Shown here one piece after another: positions 1-10,805 of a stretch of DNA of 64,000 nt (positions are counted from its first letter, which is position 1; the number at the start of each line of letters is the position of its first letter). A program made the translations under genes and the position numbers. The stretch is taken from assembly GCA_947359465.1 (NCBI GenBank), contig OX375872.1, forward strand, positions 130,485,453 to 130,549,452, written 5' to 3'. The notes below the pieces were generated by a model, which made no database searches, was not told the origin of the DNA, and saw only the letters and a list, made by a program, of their open reading frames with translations. Origin of the DNA: Metellina segmentata. Its lineage: Eukaryota; Arthropoda; Arachnida; Araneae; Tetragnathidae.

Positions 1-500
1 CGGAAAGAAAATATGAATTTTATAATTAAAATGGTATTCAAAGGCATTCATTGCTTGCATCTTAAGAGATAAAATCTTTCTCTTTTTTTTTTTAAAGCTA
101 CTCTATTACTTCAAAGTGCCTCTGAATAAGGAAGTATTTGTTTGAAATTTTGTCAAGGGAAAGAAAGTGCAGAGATTAATTAATGAGAAAACTTAGTTTC
201 AGTAAACATCTTGTTCAGTCATGATTTTCGCGATTAAACGGATGTTATTGGATTTATTGTTACATCATTTTAAGGCCGACTCTCTACTCAACTTATTTAA
301 AAATAAAAATATCTAAGACTTCATTTTTACATAATTTTAAACCTCGATTACTCAACTAATAAAAAAATCTAAAACTTCATTTTTGGATGATTTTGTTTGA
401 TGTGGATCACCTCAGACAAATTTATATAAATAAATCGTAAAGTAATATATCATGAAGAATTGAAATGTTATCCTTAGGTTTCTCTTATCTTATGCAGACG
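1..500. other. AT-rich non-coding stretch with a small duplication
   Basis: No gene seen. Around 283-400 a roughly 55-bp stretch occurs twice in tandem, each copy running from ACTCAACT to a variant of ACTTCATTTTT. The rest is AT-rich DNA with homopolymer T tracts and no long open frame. Confidence 0.6.
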
Positions 501-505
501 CTTAA

Positions 506-1034
506 CCCTTTGTAGAGTTCCCACGCATAATCCTTGTAACCATAAGTCTTCCTTGTATGAATTCTATACCGATTTTGTACTTCTGGACTAATAGAACAAA
601 CTTTTATATTATAAGGAAAAGAGTGATGGAATCTTTTCGAAGGATTCGATTCTAAGGAAAGAAGTAATGGAAACTTACTAAAGGATTCTATTCTTACGAG
701 AGGAACAACACTCCTTCCAAAGGATTATAATTCAATGAAAGGACCAATAGAATCGTTCCAAAGGATTATATTCTTCAGAATGGGCCAAAAGAATCCTTTC
801 GAAGGATTCTATTCAAAGGAAAAGACTGATCAAATATTTTCCAAAGGCAGATTATATTCCAAAGAAAGGGCCAATAGATTCGTTCCAAAGAAGAATTATA
901 TTCCAAGGAAAATACCATTCGAACCATTTAAAATGTTAAAAAAAATCCATGGGTTCCTCAGAAAGATGTATTTATACAGTTTTATGGGTAAAAACATTAC
1001 TACACTAATCGGAAATCTCATGACTCCTAGATGG
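506..1034. mobile_element. TTAA-bounded non-autonomous element with AATCC/GGATT minisatellite (copy 1)
   Basis: The left end is TTAA followed by CCCTTTG, and the right end is CCTAGATGG followed by TTAA. The interior (about 600-940) is a degenerate ~42-bp minisatellite built on a near-palindrome of the form GAATCTTTCCAAAGGATTC separated by AAGGAAAGGACCAAT-like spacers. The same interior and end types recur near 13.6, 19.7, 41.6-42.6 and 43.2 kb. An open frame at 735-1127 covers the minisatellite because the repeat phase happens to avoid stops; it is not a credible gene. TTAA plus CCCT resembles piggyBac-type ends, but no transposase is present, so the superfamily is inference. Confidence 0.55.
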
Positions 1035-1349
1035 TTAAAAGTTTCGTTTTTTTTTCACATTATTGTGTGGCTCGTGAGAAAGCTGCCAACCTTAAGCGAG
1101 TCCCCTTCTAGAAAGATAGTGATCTGACAAGACTCTACAATAATTTTGTGTTCTATATTTTGTTATTTAAATTATGTTATTCTAGTATTATAAAATGCAG
1201 GCCTCAATTAATCGCGCTAATTTAGGAACAAGATATAAATCGATATACCACGTGAATCGATTTAGCGAATGCCGAGAAAAATTTTCTTATTACAGAAAAA
1301 AAAGCTCAAGTTATACATTATATAATAACTTGAAATTCATTGGAGGAAA

Positions 1350-2045
1350 AGTTAAAAGGAGCGGTATATCGAAGAAGGGACTATTGCATTAGATATTTGA
1401 AAGGGCAGGTTAAAATAAACTATGTATCGAAGGAAGAACCATTCTATTATCTATTTGCAAGGACAAGTTAGAAGGAGAGAAAAACGAGGAGCTATTTTAT
1501 TATATCGCACATCGGCAAAAAAAAGTGACACAGGTCAAAAAATAAAAATTTTGATATTATGGCATTGAAAAATATGTAAGAGGTGCCAGATGTGTTTTAT
1601 TACTATTATATAGAATGTAATAGAGTTTACCACCATAAATACTTACCTAAAATTTAAAAGAAGCTTATACTATTTCAATATAAGTTTTATAGTATCCTTT
1701 AAGCTGATGTTTCTCAAATTCTGCAGTTTTGAGTTGTGTCACTTTTCTTGCCGGGGTGTGATATATTTACAAGGACAAGTTAAAAGGAGCGATAAATGGA
1801 AGAAGAAACCATTCTATTATATATTTTTAAGAGCAGGTTAAAAAGAGTTATTTATCGAATGAGGGACAATTCTATTATATATTTGCTAGAACAATTTAAA
1901 AGGAGTAATATATCGGGAGGCTATTCTATCGTATACTTGCAAGGACAAGTAAGTGGGAGTGCGTATCGTATATAACTGCAAGGACAAGTAAAAATTATAG
2001 ATAAATCTAGGGGCCATTTCATTATATATTTTCAAACTGCTTAAA
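1350..2045. repeat. ~60-bp diverged tandem array
   Basis: Repeated units follow the pattern GCAAGGACAAGTT, AAAAGGAGCG, ATATCGAAG, then CATTCTATTATATATTT. About seven units are recognisable. The array is interrupted by the MITE at 1502-1764, so units lie on both sides of it. Divergence is high, so this is an old array. Confidence 0.75.
1502..1764. mobile_element. 263-bp MITE with ~29-bp terminal inverted repeats
   Basis: The left end contains CGGCAAAAAAAAGTGACACA and the reverse complement of the right end contains CGGCAAGAAAAGTGACACA. The match extends outward through ATATCRCAC, giving about 29 bp of inverted repeat with a few mismatches. The element sits inside the 60-bp array, which resumes on the right. 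The host sequence at the junctions is TATAT-rich, so the target duplication (perhaps ATAT) cannot be placed exactly. There is no coding capacity. Superfamily unknown. Confidence 0.65.
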
Positions 2046-2499
2046 TGTAGTGGTGATTTATATTTATAATAGAATAAAATAGAAGGTTAACTGATTTGCA
2101 ATCCAGTCCTTTTTTCATATTTCTGCAAATAAAGAACTATACACTGAGCCAGTAAATCAATTTAATAAAATTGTCCAAGGAAGAAGATAGAAAATTTAAT
2201 AATCTGAGACGCTGGGAAAGCCGTGACTTAGTTTATCGTAATCCGTATTTTTTTTTCTAATTTTGTGCTTCTGTTTTTTTTAAATAACCTTTTACGAGTA
2301 TGAGGTATATTTCCTAACTACCTAAAAGTAATAGTGATAATTTTAGAAAAATTGGACATTATATTAATTGATCTGCTAAACCTAATATTTTATTAATTTC
2401 TAAAAATTAAGAGCTATACCTTGAGAACAGTAAATCAATTCAACGTGGAAACGAATTAGTAAAGCTTACTTTAAGACAGGAACAAAAAATATATCTTAA

Positions 2500-3172
2500 G
2501 GTGTACGTATACACTAAAAAATATTTTTTTAAACTTTAATTTAAAAAATCACGTTTTTTTACAATAGACAATTTGTTTGTGCTTAACATCACTTCAGTGT
2601 GAAAAAAATCAGATTAAGCTAATCAGCAGTTTTTGAACAGTGATATTTCAAATTTTAATTTTTTCAGGACAATTCCTGTTGGAATTTATTTCTAGTATTA
2701 TTCTTGATGTTTTGACCTTCAATCAAGTTGGTACAGAGAATAGTTTTTTTACAGTTTGTTTCACAACAGAAATATAAAAATCAAGATTGTTTCAGGAAAT
2801 TTAACATTTAAAAATCAACTAAAAATTAATTTCTTAGCTAATAACTCGGATAATCAAAATATCCATTGTTTTACATAGATTTTAATGGTACAAAAATTAG
2901 AACACATCGATTCATTGTTGAGTTATCACTGTTTGGACGAAGCATTCTATTGCAAAAACACAGTTCTTCAGAAATTTAGTAAACATGTTTAGGAAACATG
3001 TTAGTGCAAGGCGACGATACCTAACAAAAACCCGTATAACTAGAAATCGTTTTTGAGTATTTAAAATATCTTGGTATCGTTTGAAAGCCAACAAACTGGA
3101 AAATACTTTGAAGCGATAAAAAAATATCGGTATTATGGTATATTTTCGTGATTTCTAGAGTATACATACACC
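2500..3172 (+). mobile_element. TTAA-flanked GGTGTACG MITE, copy 1
   Basis: TTAA lies immediately outside both ends (2496-2499 and 3173-3176). The left terminus is GGTGTACGTATACACTA and the right terminus, reverse complemented, is GGTGTATGTATACTCTA, giving terminal inverted repeats of about 24 bp. The sister unit at about 3700 reads ATATCTTAAAACACTGGG without interruption, against ATATCTTAA-element-TTAAAACTCTGGG here, which demonstrates a TTAA target duplication. The interior is AT-rich with no transposase. Related copies: 16479-16907 (shorter) and 59861-60607 (inverted). Confidence 0.88.
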
Positions 3173-3290
3173 TTAAAACTCTGGGAAAGAGTCGTTAATA
3201 GGTTCATCGTAATCGGCATTAAGACCTAAGTTAAGTTTATACTATTTTTGTGATGGTGAATTGATTTTTTTGTGAATTTTTGTGAATTGA

Positions 3291-3480
3291 TTTTCCAGAT
3301 GGTTTCTACGAGATATCTCGTCGATAAAGATCTGACTAATTTTGTTAATGAAAAGATATTTCGCCATCAAGATATTGTAGATTTTTGTTATAACGATCAA
3401 GATCTGGTCGGTTTTTATCTAATTACGATAGATCAAGATCAGGCCTGTTTTCCTTATGACGAGAGAAGGTTAAAAGGAGG
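3291..3480. mobile_element. Foldback/MITE with GACGAGATATCTCGTC motifs (copy 1)
   Basis: The left end CCAGATGGTTTCTACGAG and the right end GGAGGG followed by TTAA are degenerate versions of the family ends (CCTCCTGGTGG ... CCACCAGGAGG). The interior carries derivatives of the 16-bp palindrome GACGAGATATCTCGTC and of AAGATCTGACCAGTTTT. The neighbouring array unit near 2265-2290 reads TTTTTTAAATAACC at the equivalent place, which agrees with insertion at TTAA. The 87-residue frame over this element is an artefact of the repeat. Confidence 0.65.
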
Positions 3481-3759
3481 GTTAAATAATTTTGTTCGAG
3501 AATTATACTGGGTATCATATTTCCAAAATGTCTAAAAGTAAAAGATCGATGCTGTCAACAAATTGGATAGTATGTTACTTGATCTGCCAACCTAATATTT
3601 CATTACTTTCCTAAAATTATGAGCTGTACCTTGAGAACAGTAAATCAATACAATGAAAACAAATTAGTAGAACTTACTTAAGACAAACTAGAAAATTTAA
3701 TATCTTAAAACACTGGGGAAGGAGTCGCGAAGTAGTTAATTGGAACGGGATTAAATCAG

Positions 3760-4375
3760 CAGAAAACAGATTACTCTCCAAAAATTAATTTTACAACCAA
3801 TCTAATCTAACAGAATACTTTTTATTTGATTGAATTTTGAGTCTATTATCCACAACTCCAGCCTGTTCCCATTTGAAATGTTGAATTCATTTCAGCTCAT
3901 TTTGTCCTCCTTTTTACAAACCCTGGTCTTCTCTGCCTCATTTAATTTCACTGTAAACAGACGGTATCGTTTAAATAAATACCCGGGCATATTTTCGTAC
4001 ATTCACTGCAAATATAAGATCAGCTTTAAATCTTTAATTAAAACGTGTTTTTATTAAAAGTAGGGAAACGGAGAACGTTGTACCGAAAAAAGGCTGAGCA
4101 CACTTGAATTAGAGCGACAGAATTGGTAGCTAATACTCTCTATTTGAATGGATTCAAACAGAATTTGCTTTTAATTGAAACTCATCCGTTCATAGAGCCC
4201 ATGCTTCAGAATGCTTATATCCAATGCGTTGTGGGTAGTTCTTGAAATATTAAACGTACAGTCCTCTGTTTAATTAAAGTAGATCTGAAACGAGTAATTA
4301 ATTTCCATTGGAATTCTTTAATTGGATGTTCACATCACATACATTCCTCCACGATCAGGGAACAGAGTGGGGATT
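3760..4375. other. Single-copy AT-rich stretch
   Basis: No gene, tandem array or transposon end recognised. The frame at 3830-4057 has no recognisable domain. Confidence 0.5.
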
Positions 4376-6030
4376 TTAATGTATCCAGTGAGGAATACAA
4401 TTGATCGCTGGAGTAATTCGTACGCATTGCCGCTCATTTTATGTTTTTCTGTCTCTTATCCTTCGCAATTTTACACCTGACTGTCTCTAACTCTGATAAA
4501 AGAAACGAAAAACCTCAATCTCTAAAATTATCTTCGTTTGTCGTGTTTTCTTAGGTTCTATTATTAAATGAGCTACTTGAAATGAAATCTGACAGTAGCT
4601 TTATGGTGAATCTCACATCTGTTGTCATTAATTATATCGCATAATTCTGTATGACTTAAAAGGTATATGGCAATTTATTATATGATGCCCTACAGTAAAT
4701 CTTGCCTTTCTATTGTTAACATTGTATAAAATGATTGTATGTGTATTCTGTAAAAGAAATGCATCCACTGCGAGAATATAATTCATTGGAGGAGCAATTC
4801 GTGCTTATTGACGCTCATTTAAATTTTTGTTCTCTTCGGAATTTTACACTTGATTGTTTAACTTTTATAAAAGATACGAAACCAATCCATAATTTTATCT
4901 CCGTTTAGCATATTTTGTTACTTTGTAATATTAAATGGGGAAGCTACTTGAAATTAGACCTGACATTTTGTATTTGTAGCTTTAAGGTGAATCTAATTAT
5001 CGTATAGTCATTAATCATATCACATGTTTTGCATCCTGTGTGGCTTAAAAGTTATATGACAATTTATTATAACTAAGCTATAAGCTTTACAATAAATATC
5101 GCATTTCATTATTCGTAACATTGTATAAAATTATTGTATCTATTCCGTAAAAGAAATGTATCCACTGCAGGAATACTTTATTGGTGGAGTAATTCGTGTG
5201 TTTTGACGCTCATTTTATGTTTTTCTGCCTCTTATCCTTCGGAATTTTACACCTGACTGTCTGACTAATAAAAGAAACGAAACCTCAAACTCTAATTTTA
5301 TCTTCGTTTGTCGTGTTTTGATAGTGTCTGTGTTAGATTAATGACCTGAAATAAAACCTGACTATTTTGTGTCTAGCTTTCTCACTTTTGAATAGTCATA
5401 GATCGTAAGAAAGCTTATTTTACGCTGCTCATAAATGTGAACTATAAGTAGACTAGAAATAAAGGCTATTGGGAGGAACTCAAAAAGAGTGACCAACATG
5501 CCGGCTAGTAGTCATGTGACTTTTTTTTGAATAAATTGACATGATTGGCCGATTTGGCATATTATCACCTCGTTTGGTAGGATAACATTTTATGCGAGGG
5601 TATATGTGTTAATGCGCTCTTTTAGAGTGACGCTAAAATGGGGAAATCCCAAAGTCTACTATTATGTCGAGCGGACCAATCAGTAGATGAACCAAAATAT
5701 GGTCGTCGTCTCCAGTCCCGTGGACCAATATGATGAAAAAATTTCGTATTTTCCAGGAATAAAGAAGTTTAAGAGTCACGTTACTATTTGGGTTGGTCAC
5801 ATTATCTTGGGCACATAAGAAGGTTACCATTACTCACTTTGCTTTTATATTTACTTTATGGTGCTGCTTAAAACAGCTCTGCAACCAAAACTCTAGACCA
5901 GCAACAATTTATTTTATAAAGATTTATGGTCGCATTTGTATTATTCGTATATCTCGCATTTGTATTTTTCGTAATATTGTATGAAATGATGGTATCCATA
6001 TTCTGTAAAAGAAATGTATCCACTGGGAAC
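4375..6030. repeat. ~390-bp diverged tandem array
   Basis: Units are marked by GTAAAAGAAATGYATCCACTG (near 4379 in degenerate form, 4752, 5147 and 6005), TGACGCTCATTTTATG, GAATTTTACACCTGA and AAAAGAAACGAAACC. Three nearly complete units lie at 4379-5395. The fourth has lost or been replaced in its middle by the dispersed repeat at about 5395-5900, and its 3' part resumes before 6030. Confidence 0.8.
5455..5860 (+). repeat. Dispersed promoter-like repeat, copy 1
   Basis: Diverged relatives lie at 32838-33115 (+), 56712-57060 (-) and 57545-57862 (-). Shared blocks in order: CTAGTAGTCAYGTGAC, a TTATCACCTCGTTTGG block, GTGGACCAATC (an inverted CCAAT), GGTCACGTTACT, GGTTGGTCACAT and a TATAAAAG or ATAAGAAG-like block ahead of TTGCTCACTTTRCTTTTAT. 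This copy interrupts the 390-bp array, so it behaves as an inserted element. No inverted termini or target duplication could be fixed. It might be a solo LTR or a MITE. Confidence 0.6.
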
Positions 6031-6700
6031 TCAATTAATGGCAGAGTACAATGTGAGTAGTTCCGTTCATTTTGCGTTCTTCTTAACAAATCAAGAAATT
6101 CTCTAGTCACAGCTATTGTGCATGCACAGTTTCTCACTTTAACGTTATTCGCCTTGTTACGCTGACGAAGTAAACGAGCTGTTTAAAATGAAAGCTCATA
6201 AAATTTGTATAATTTCGTCAGTCTTTTCTTTCCAGCATTACATTGAAAGAAACTTTGTTCACTCATATAATGATGTGTTTCATATTTTTATCCTCTATTT
6301 TGTATCTTTATTTATTTACCCTCCAAACAGCCCATGACTTAATTGCCTCACATTATGAAAGGTTCAATAACCGACAGACAACTAAGGGGCAGACATATGT
6401 CTACTACGGATGATGGATCGAGTAGCTCACGCATTTTGCAGCAAAATGTTGCATTTTCCTACTATTTTCGATTGCATTGCTGCTTTCTAACCATTACTCT
6501 ACCATCTTCTTAATGAATTGTTTTCATTCAGGCATATATTATTCCATTAAGAGGGTGTGTATTACAACCAGCAATGGACATCTAGATTTGTTATGAAACT
6601 AAGTATTACTTTCAATGTCATAAGTAAAATAAGAGAGAGAGAGACTAAGTAATTACTGCACCATAAGTAAACTCAAAGTGATTTATAATTTTGAGTTTCA
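6030..6700. other. Single-copy AT-rich stretch
   Basis: No gene or repeat boundary recognised. It holds a short GAGAGAGAGA run near 6635. Confidence 0.5.
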
Positions 6701-6701
6701 T

Positions 6702-6906
6702 ATGTGGGGCTGGTATATGTTAAATCTGATATGGACTTAAACGTTCTCGTGTTGTCATGGTGTAGAAGTTTAAAGGGGGGGGGGGTGCCAGCTCAAGTAC
6801 GTCCTCGTCAGATGACCGTGCTCATAATTACGAGGTTATTCTCCTCAAAAACCCATCGGGATTCATTCCGGGTCATCGCCAATAGCCCATACAACTACTT
6901 ACCTTA
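6702..6906 (+). mobile_element. tRNA-derived SINE, partial copy lacking the tRNA head
   Basis: This matches the body and tail of the full-length SINE at 18234-18562: GGCTGGTRYATGTTAAATCTG, GGGGTGCCAGCTCA, GTCATCTGACCGTG-like, ATTACGAGGTTRTTCTC and CGCCAATAGCCC, ending in ACTTACC. The tRNA-like 5' part is missing. A run of 12 G lies at about 6774-6785. Confidence 0.8.
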
Positions 6907-6989
6907 ACTTTAAATAAAACTATGTGTGATTGTTTACTAATAAAATTGCGTACCTATATTACACTAATAAAACGTATACAAATTCCCAC

Positions 6990-8815
6990 GTATTAATCAA
7001 ATTTAAAAGGTAGTTTGTATGACTCTGAAGTTTAGCACTGCTATATTGTTTATTAACCGTCAACTCATTAATACTGAATTGATAAGAATATTCTCTACGA
7101 ATTTATTTATTTAAAGCACTAATTTTACTAACAGACAATTCCAATAACACTAAATTGATTTGAATCTCTTCTGCAAACTTAATTTTATGAGCTTTTTGAA
7201 TTGAGTTGAATTAGATCAAAGAATTCAATTATATTAAGCAACTGATTTTATCAACTGACCTGAGCTACATTGATTTTGAATCTGCTCTATAAATTTCATT
7301 GCATTAAACTGCTGGGTTTTTTTCGCCTACATTCAGTAATACTACATTGATTTAAAATTATTCTACGAATTTAGTTACATTAAGCTGCTGTATTTACTAA
7401 CGATCAAATAAATAATTGCTACATTGTTTTGAAACTGCTCTAAAAATTTAATTACTTTAAGATACTGATTTTATTACCCCACAAATAAATAATGCTGTAT
7501 AGATTTGAATTCTTCCTACGAATTGTATGAGGTGTTAGAGTTTAGTAATAAGCAATTCATTAATACTACAGTGATTTGAATTCGATCTACGAATTTAATT
7601 ATAGTAGATGTTCCAAATATCGCCTACCCTAACTATATCTCTGTATCTCAGTCTCCTGGGTTAGGAAATCACTCTGGAAACTAAATCAATATCATTAGGG
7701 ACTATTCTCCTTTGGTTTCCAGATATCATATCCCTTCTTTATTTATGTCAGTTTAAGTTAACTAGTAAAACTTCAAAAAGTTTCCGAAGAGAATTTTCAA
7801 GAGTGGATTCCTAATATCGCTTAAGCTGTTCCTATTACCACCCACCAGGCAAAATTAGGAGTTACTATTAAAAACGTGTTGCTAGTAGGGCATACATACC
7901 TACCTTTAGTATTTATTGTACTTTCAAGTCATATAAACGAAATTATGATTTGGAAACACTTACCTGGATATTTTCTGAATTGTTTGGAGACAAAAAATAC
8001 GTTGATCACAGCCTCAAATACTTCAGATGCAATATTGTTGTTGATATAACTGATAGGAAACTTGTCGGTGGCGCTACGTGTGGCAAAACCCTAGACCGTC
8101 AAGGTAACTACATAAATTCATAGATGTCGCTCATAGTAGCTTGCAAACACTAGTAGGCGATATTAAGCACAAGGGTGTGATATACACCTACCTTATATTA
8201 AATGGTTTACTTTGCTAGTATATACTACAGTAATATATATACTGCATTAATTTTAAAATTCTCTACGAATTTAGTAGTTAAGCGGCTTAATTTATTAACC
8301 GTTGATTCAATAATGCTACATAGAATTGAATTGGCTATACAAAATTAACTATATTAAATGGCTGATTTTGTTAATCGGTACTATAGTCATATCACATTGA
8401 TTTAAAACTGCTATATTAATTTAATTAAGCTGTTGAATTTATTAACCTACAATGAAATAATACTGTAATGATTTTAAGTTTTCCGTGAATTTAGTTATGT
8501 TAAGCGGCTTTATTCACTGGCAACTCATTAACAGTACAATGATTTGAAACCTCCCTACGAATTATTAAGTGAAGTATTATGTTAAGTGATTCATTTTGTT
8601 AATAGACACTACAGAAATGCTGTATTGATTTGAGACTGCTCTACAAATTTACATGTTAGGTGTCTTACTCCATAGATTTGAATCTGTTCTACGAATTTAA
8701 TTACATTAAGCTGCTTAATTTTTATTAACCTGCATTTCAATAATGTTTCATTTATTTGCTACGAATTTTAATACATTAAACGGCTCGTTTTAATAACCTT
8801 TGAGTTTAGTAACCT
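6990..8815. repeat. ~75-bp diverged tandem array
   Basis: About 15 units follow the pattern ATTAATACTACATTGATTTGAA, CTGCTCTACGAATTTAATTACATTAAGCTGCTGATTTTATTAAC. It runs from about 7030 to 7605 and from about 8205 to 8815, with a foreign segment between. Unit length varies between about 70 and 85 bp. Confidence 0.85.
7604..8200. mobile_element. ~590-bp insertion in the 75-bp array
   Basis: The array stops near 7604 and resumes near 8203. Inside lies an inverted pair, AATATCGCCTAC at 7616-7627 and GTAGGCGATATT at 8153-8164 (12 bp, perfect), close to but not at the junctions. The reverse strand carries a CAG/GTAAGTGT splice-donor consensus near 7970, preceded by an open stretch (see findings). 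Family not recognised. Confidence 0.5.
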
Positions 8816-9500
8816 AACCAGCACATCTTAAGATTTTAATTCCAAATAGCATGACAAGTTTTATTCAGCTTTACTAAATTAAACGTTAAACTAAGAATAA
8901 ATTGAAATGAGCTTGCGGAAAATGCGATACAATGCCAAGGTATTTCTTTTAAATATTTATGCAGACGAATGTATGGAAGGACAAATTGAAAACATTTTAA
9001 CAACGACACAGAAAGATTTAGCAGTTAGAGAAATGCAATTTCCATAAGACATTTACCATTTAACAGAGAAAAATGGCGATTCAGACGCTGCGTGCCATAT
9101 TCTTATTTTTTGAGCAATTTCATATCATTTTTGGAGCGGAAACATCACAGATTTTTTTGGCAGCTTCGATCAACGGAAGAAAAAAATAAAGACGATTAAA
9201 CTACGTAGTCCATTTTGCATAAATAAACAGATTTGTTATGGCGTGTTAAAAAGAATTCCTTGAGACTGGGAAAAATTCTTCTTTACCAGACCGTAAAGCA
9301 CAATCGTTAATTTCGTTGCTTCTCATTTTAGTTCTGTGACTTAATTAGCATGAGTTCATAGTTCGCTTAATCTAGTCAATGAATAACAATTTAATTTTTC
9401 TGAACAAATTCCTTTTGATACTTTTTAATGTTGTCTTAAATGTCGAATAAAATTAGAGTAATTTTATGAAATATAGTGTCAACCAAACATCACTTGATAA
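8815..9500. other. Single-copy stretch
   Basis: No gene recognised. The part at 8900-9300 is less AT-rich than the flanks but has stops in all frames and no domain. Confidence 0.5.
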
Positions 9501-9875
9501 AATTAGTGTTAATGTTTCATGAAAAACTTTCCCTGGAGCTAAATTGCAATAACACTTTCAAGATTTTTTTGTATCTAGTATCTTCTGAAGATAGTAATTA
9601 AAATTAGCTTTTGTACAGTTTATAACATTGAAAATTTCCCTAGATCTAATTTGCTGTTTGCACTTTAAAGATTTTTGTATTTAGTATATCTTAAAGATGG
9701 TGATTAAAATGAGCTTTCGTACACAGATTTTAATGTTTAATATTTAAAATTTCAATAGACTAATTTGTAATTTCAGCTTTCAAAATTTTGTGTACTTTGT
9801 TTTTTGTAACGATGGTTAATAAAATTAACTTTAGCACAATTTTTAATATTTAATAGATTTTTAGAAATTTTAAAT
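9500..9875. repeat. ~120-bp diverged tandem repeat, three units
   Basis: Three units share TTTCCCTRGAKCTAATTTG, CACTTTMAAGATTTTTGTAT, TAGTATMTTMWGAAGATRGT and ATTAAAATKAGCTTT. The units begin near 9515, 9635 and 9755. Confidence 0.75.
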
Positions 9876-9904
9876 CAAAGTTCAGAATAGTGATTGGACC
9901 AGTA

Positions 9905-9985
9905 ATTGATTGTTTGTTTCTAGGTTTTATGGCACAAGAGGCCATATTTGATCAAGCTGTACCAAGACCGATAATCGACCACCGC
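9905..9985 (+). repeat. Single dispersed copy of the GGTTTTATGGC(A/G)CAAG repeat
   Basis: The block TTGATTGTTTGTTTCTAGGTT followed by TTATGGCACAAGAGGCCATATTTG and AAGCTGTACCAAG matches the unit of the ~120-bp array at 47.5-49.65 kb. Confidence 0.7.
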
Positions 9986-10266
9986 TCGTTATCATACCAC
10001 TTCGTTAAGAGAAAACTGATCGGATCTTGATCACGCCATCATAGAAAAATTGGCACTATCTCGATGACGAGGTATATCCTCATTAGCAAAAGAAGCTAGC
10101 TGTAAAAATATTATTGAGGTATGTCCTCATAAGCATTTTTATGGCGAGGCATATAGACATTAACGAAATTGATCAGATCAGATCTTTATGGACGAGATAT
10201 CTCGTCATTAGCGAAATTGATCAAATCTTGATGGACGCAATATCTCGTCGAAACAACTTGGATGGT
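9985..10266. mobile_element. Foldback element, GACGAGATATCTCGTC family (copy 2)
   Basis: The interior has repeated GATCTTGATGGACG / GAGATATCTCGTCATTAGC units. The right end is CGAAACAACTTGGATGGTTAA. The left end is degenerate. Confidence 0.65.
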
Positions 10267-10404
10267 TAAAATTCATCGGGTGACAGGTTAAAGAGTGATA
10301 GATCGAGGGGCAATCTACTACATACTTCCAAACGGGCTGAATGTTGTGTGTAATACTTTGAATTGTATTAAATGGAAGGTTAATTGACCTGCATTCCGAT
10401 CTTT

Positions 10405-10706
10405 TATTGGGTCGCGTTTGGCCGGTTGGAAAAGCAACGGATTAGCAACCGGAAGGTTGAGAGTTCTAATGCAACCAAAGACTGTCGTGGGCAAAGGGGG
10501 CTGGTGCACGTTAACTCTGACGTAGCCTCAAATGTCCTCGCGTTGGAGTAACGTGCAGCGGAGAGTGGTGTGACAGCTCAGATGAGACCTCGTCATCTGA
10601 TCGCGATTCAAAATTATGTGGTGTTATCCTGGAATCTTTACTTTCGGGTTTGATCGCGTAGCGTTGCCAATAGCTCGTTATGTTGCTTCATTGCAACGTA
10701 AGTTAC
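10405..10706 (+). mobile_element. tRNA-derived SINE, near full length
   Basis: The 5' part is a diverged tRNA-like head (GGTTGGAAAAGCAACGGATTAGCAACCGG and a decayed B box at about 10463-10473). The body and tail follow: GGCTGGTGCACGTTAA, GACAGCTCAGATGAGACC, CGTCATCTGATCGCG, GTGGTGTTATCCTGG, GCCAATAGCTCG, and a tail of ATACCTACC. It is clearly older than the copy at 18.2 kb, having many CpG-decay-type differences. No target duplication was identified. Confidence 0.8.
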
Positions 10707-10805
10707 AATATATACCTACCGATCTTTATTAATTTCGGAAAATTAAAGAATATTCTCAGAGTACAGTACATAAGTGTAGACAAAACGAATTAGTTACGCT
10801 TGCTA

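Larger units (their letters stand above)
2090..3760. repeat. ~330-bp diverged tandem units hosting two insertions
   Basis: Units are recognised by GAGAACAGTAAATCAAT, then GAAAATTTAATATCTTAAAACACTGGG, then GATCTGCYAACCTAATATTT; key copies start near 2150, 2420 and 3630. The middle unit contains the GGTGTACG MITE (2500-3172) and the foldback element at 3291-3480. The unit at about 3690-3730 is uninterrupted and serves as the empty site for the MITE. Confidence 0.75.

Noticed and set aside
735..1127. 130-residue frame as a gene
   Set aside because: Its first half is minisatellite interior of a TTAA element and the rest has no recognised domain.
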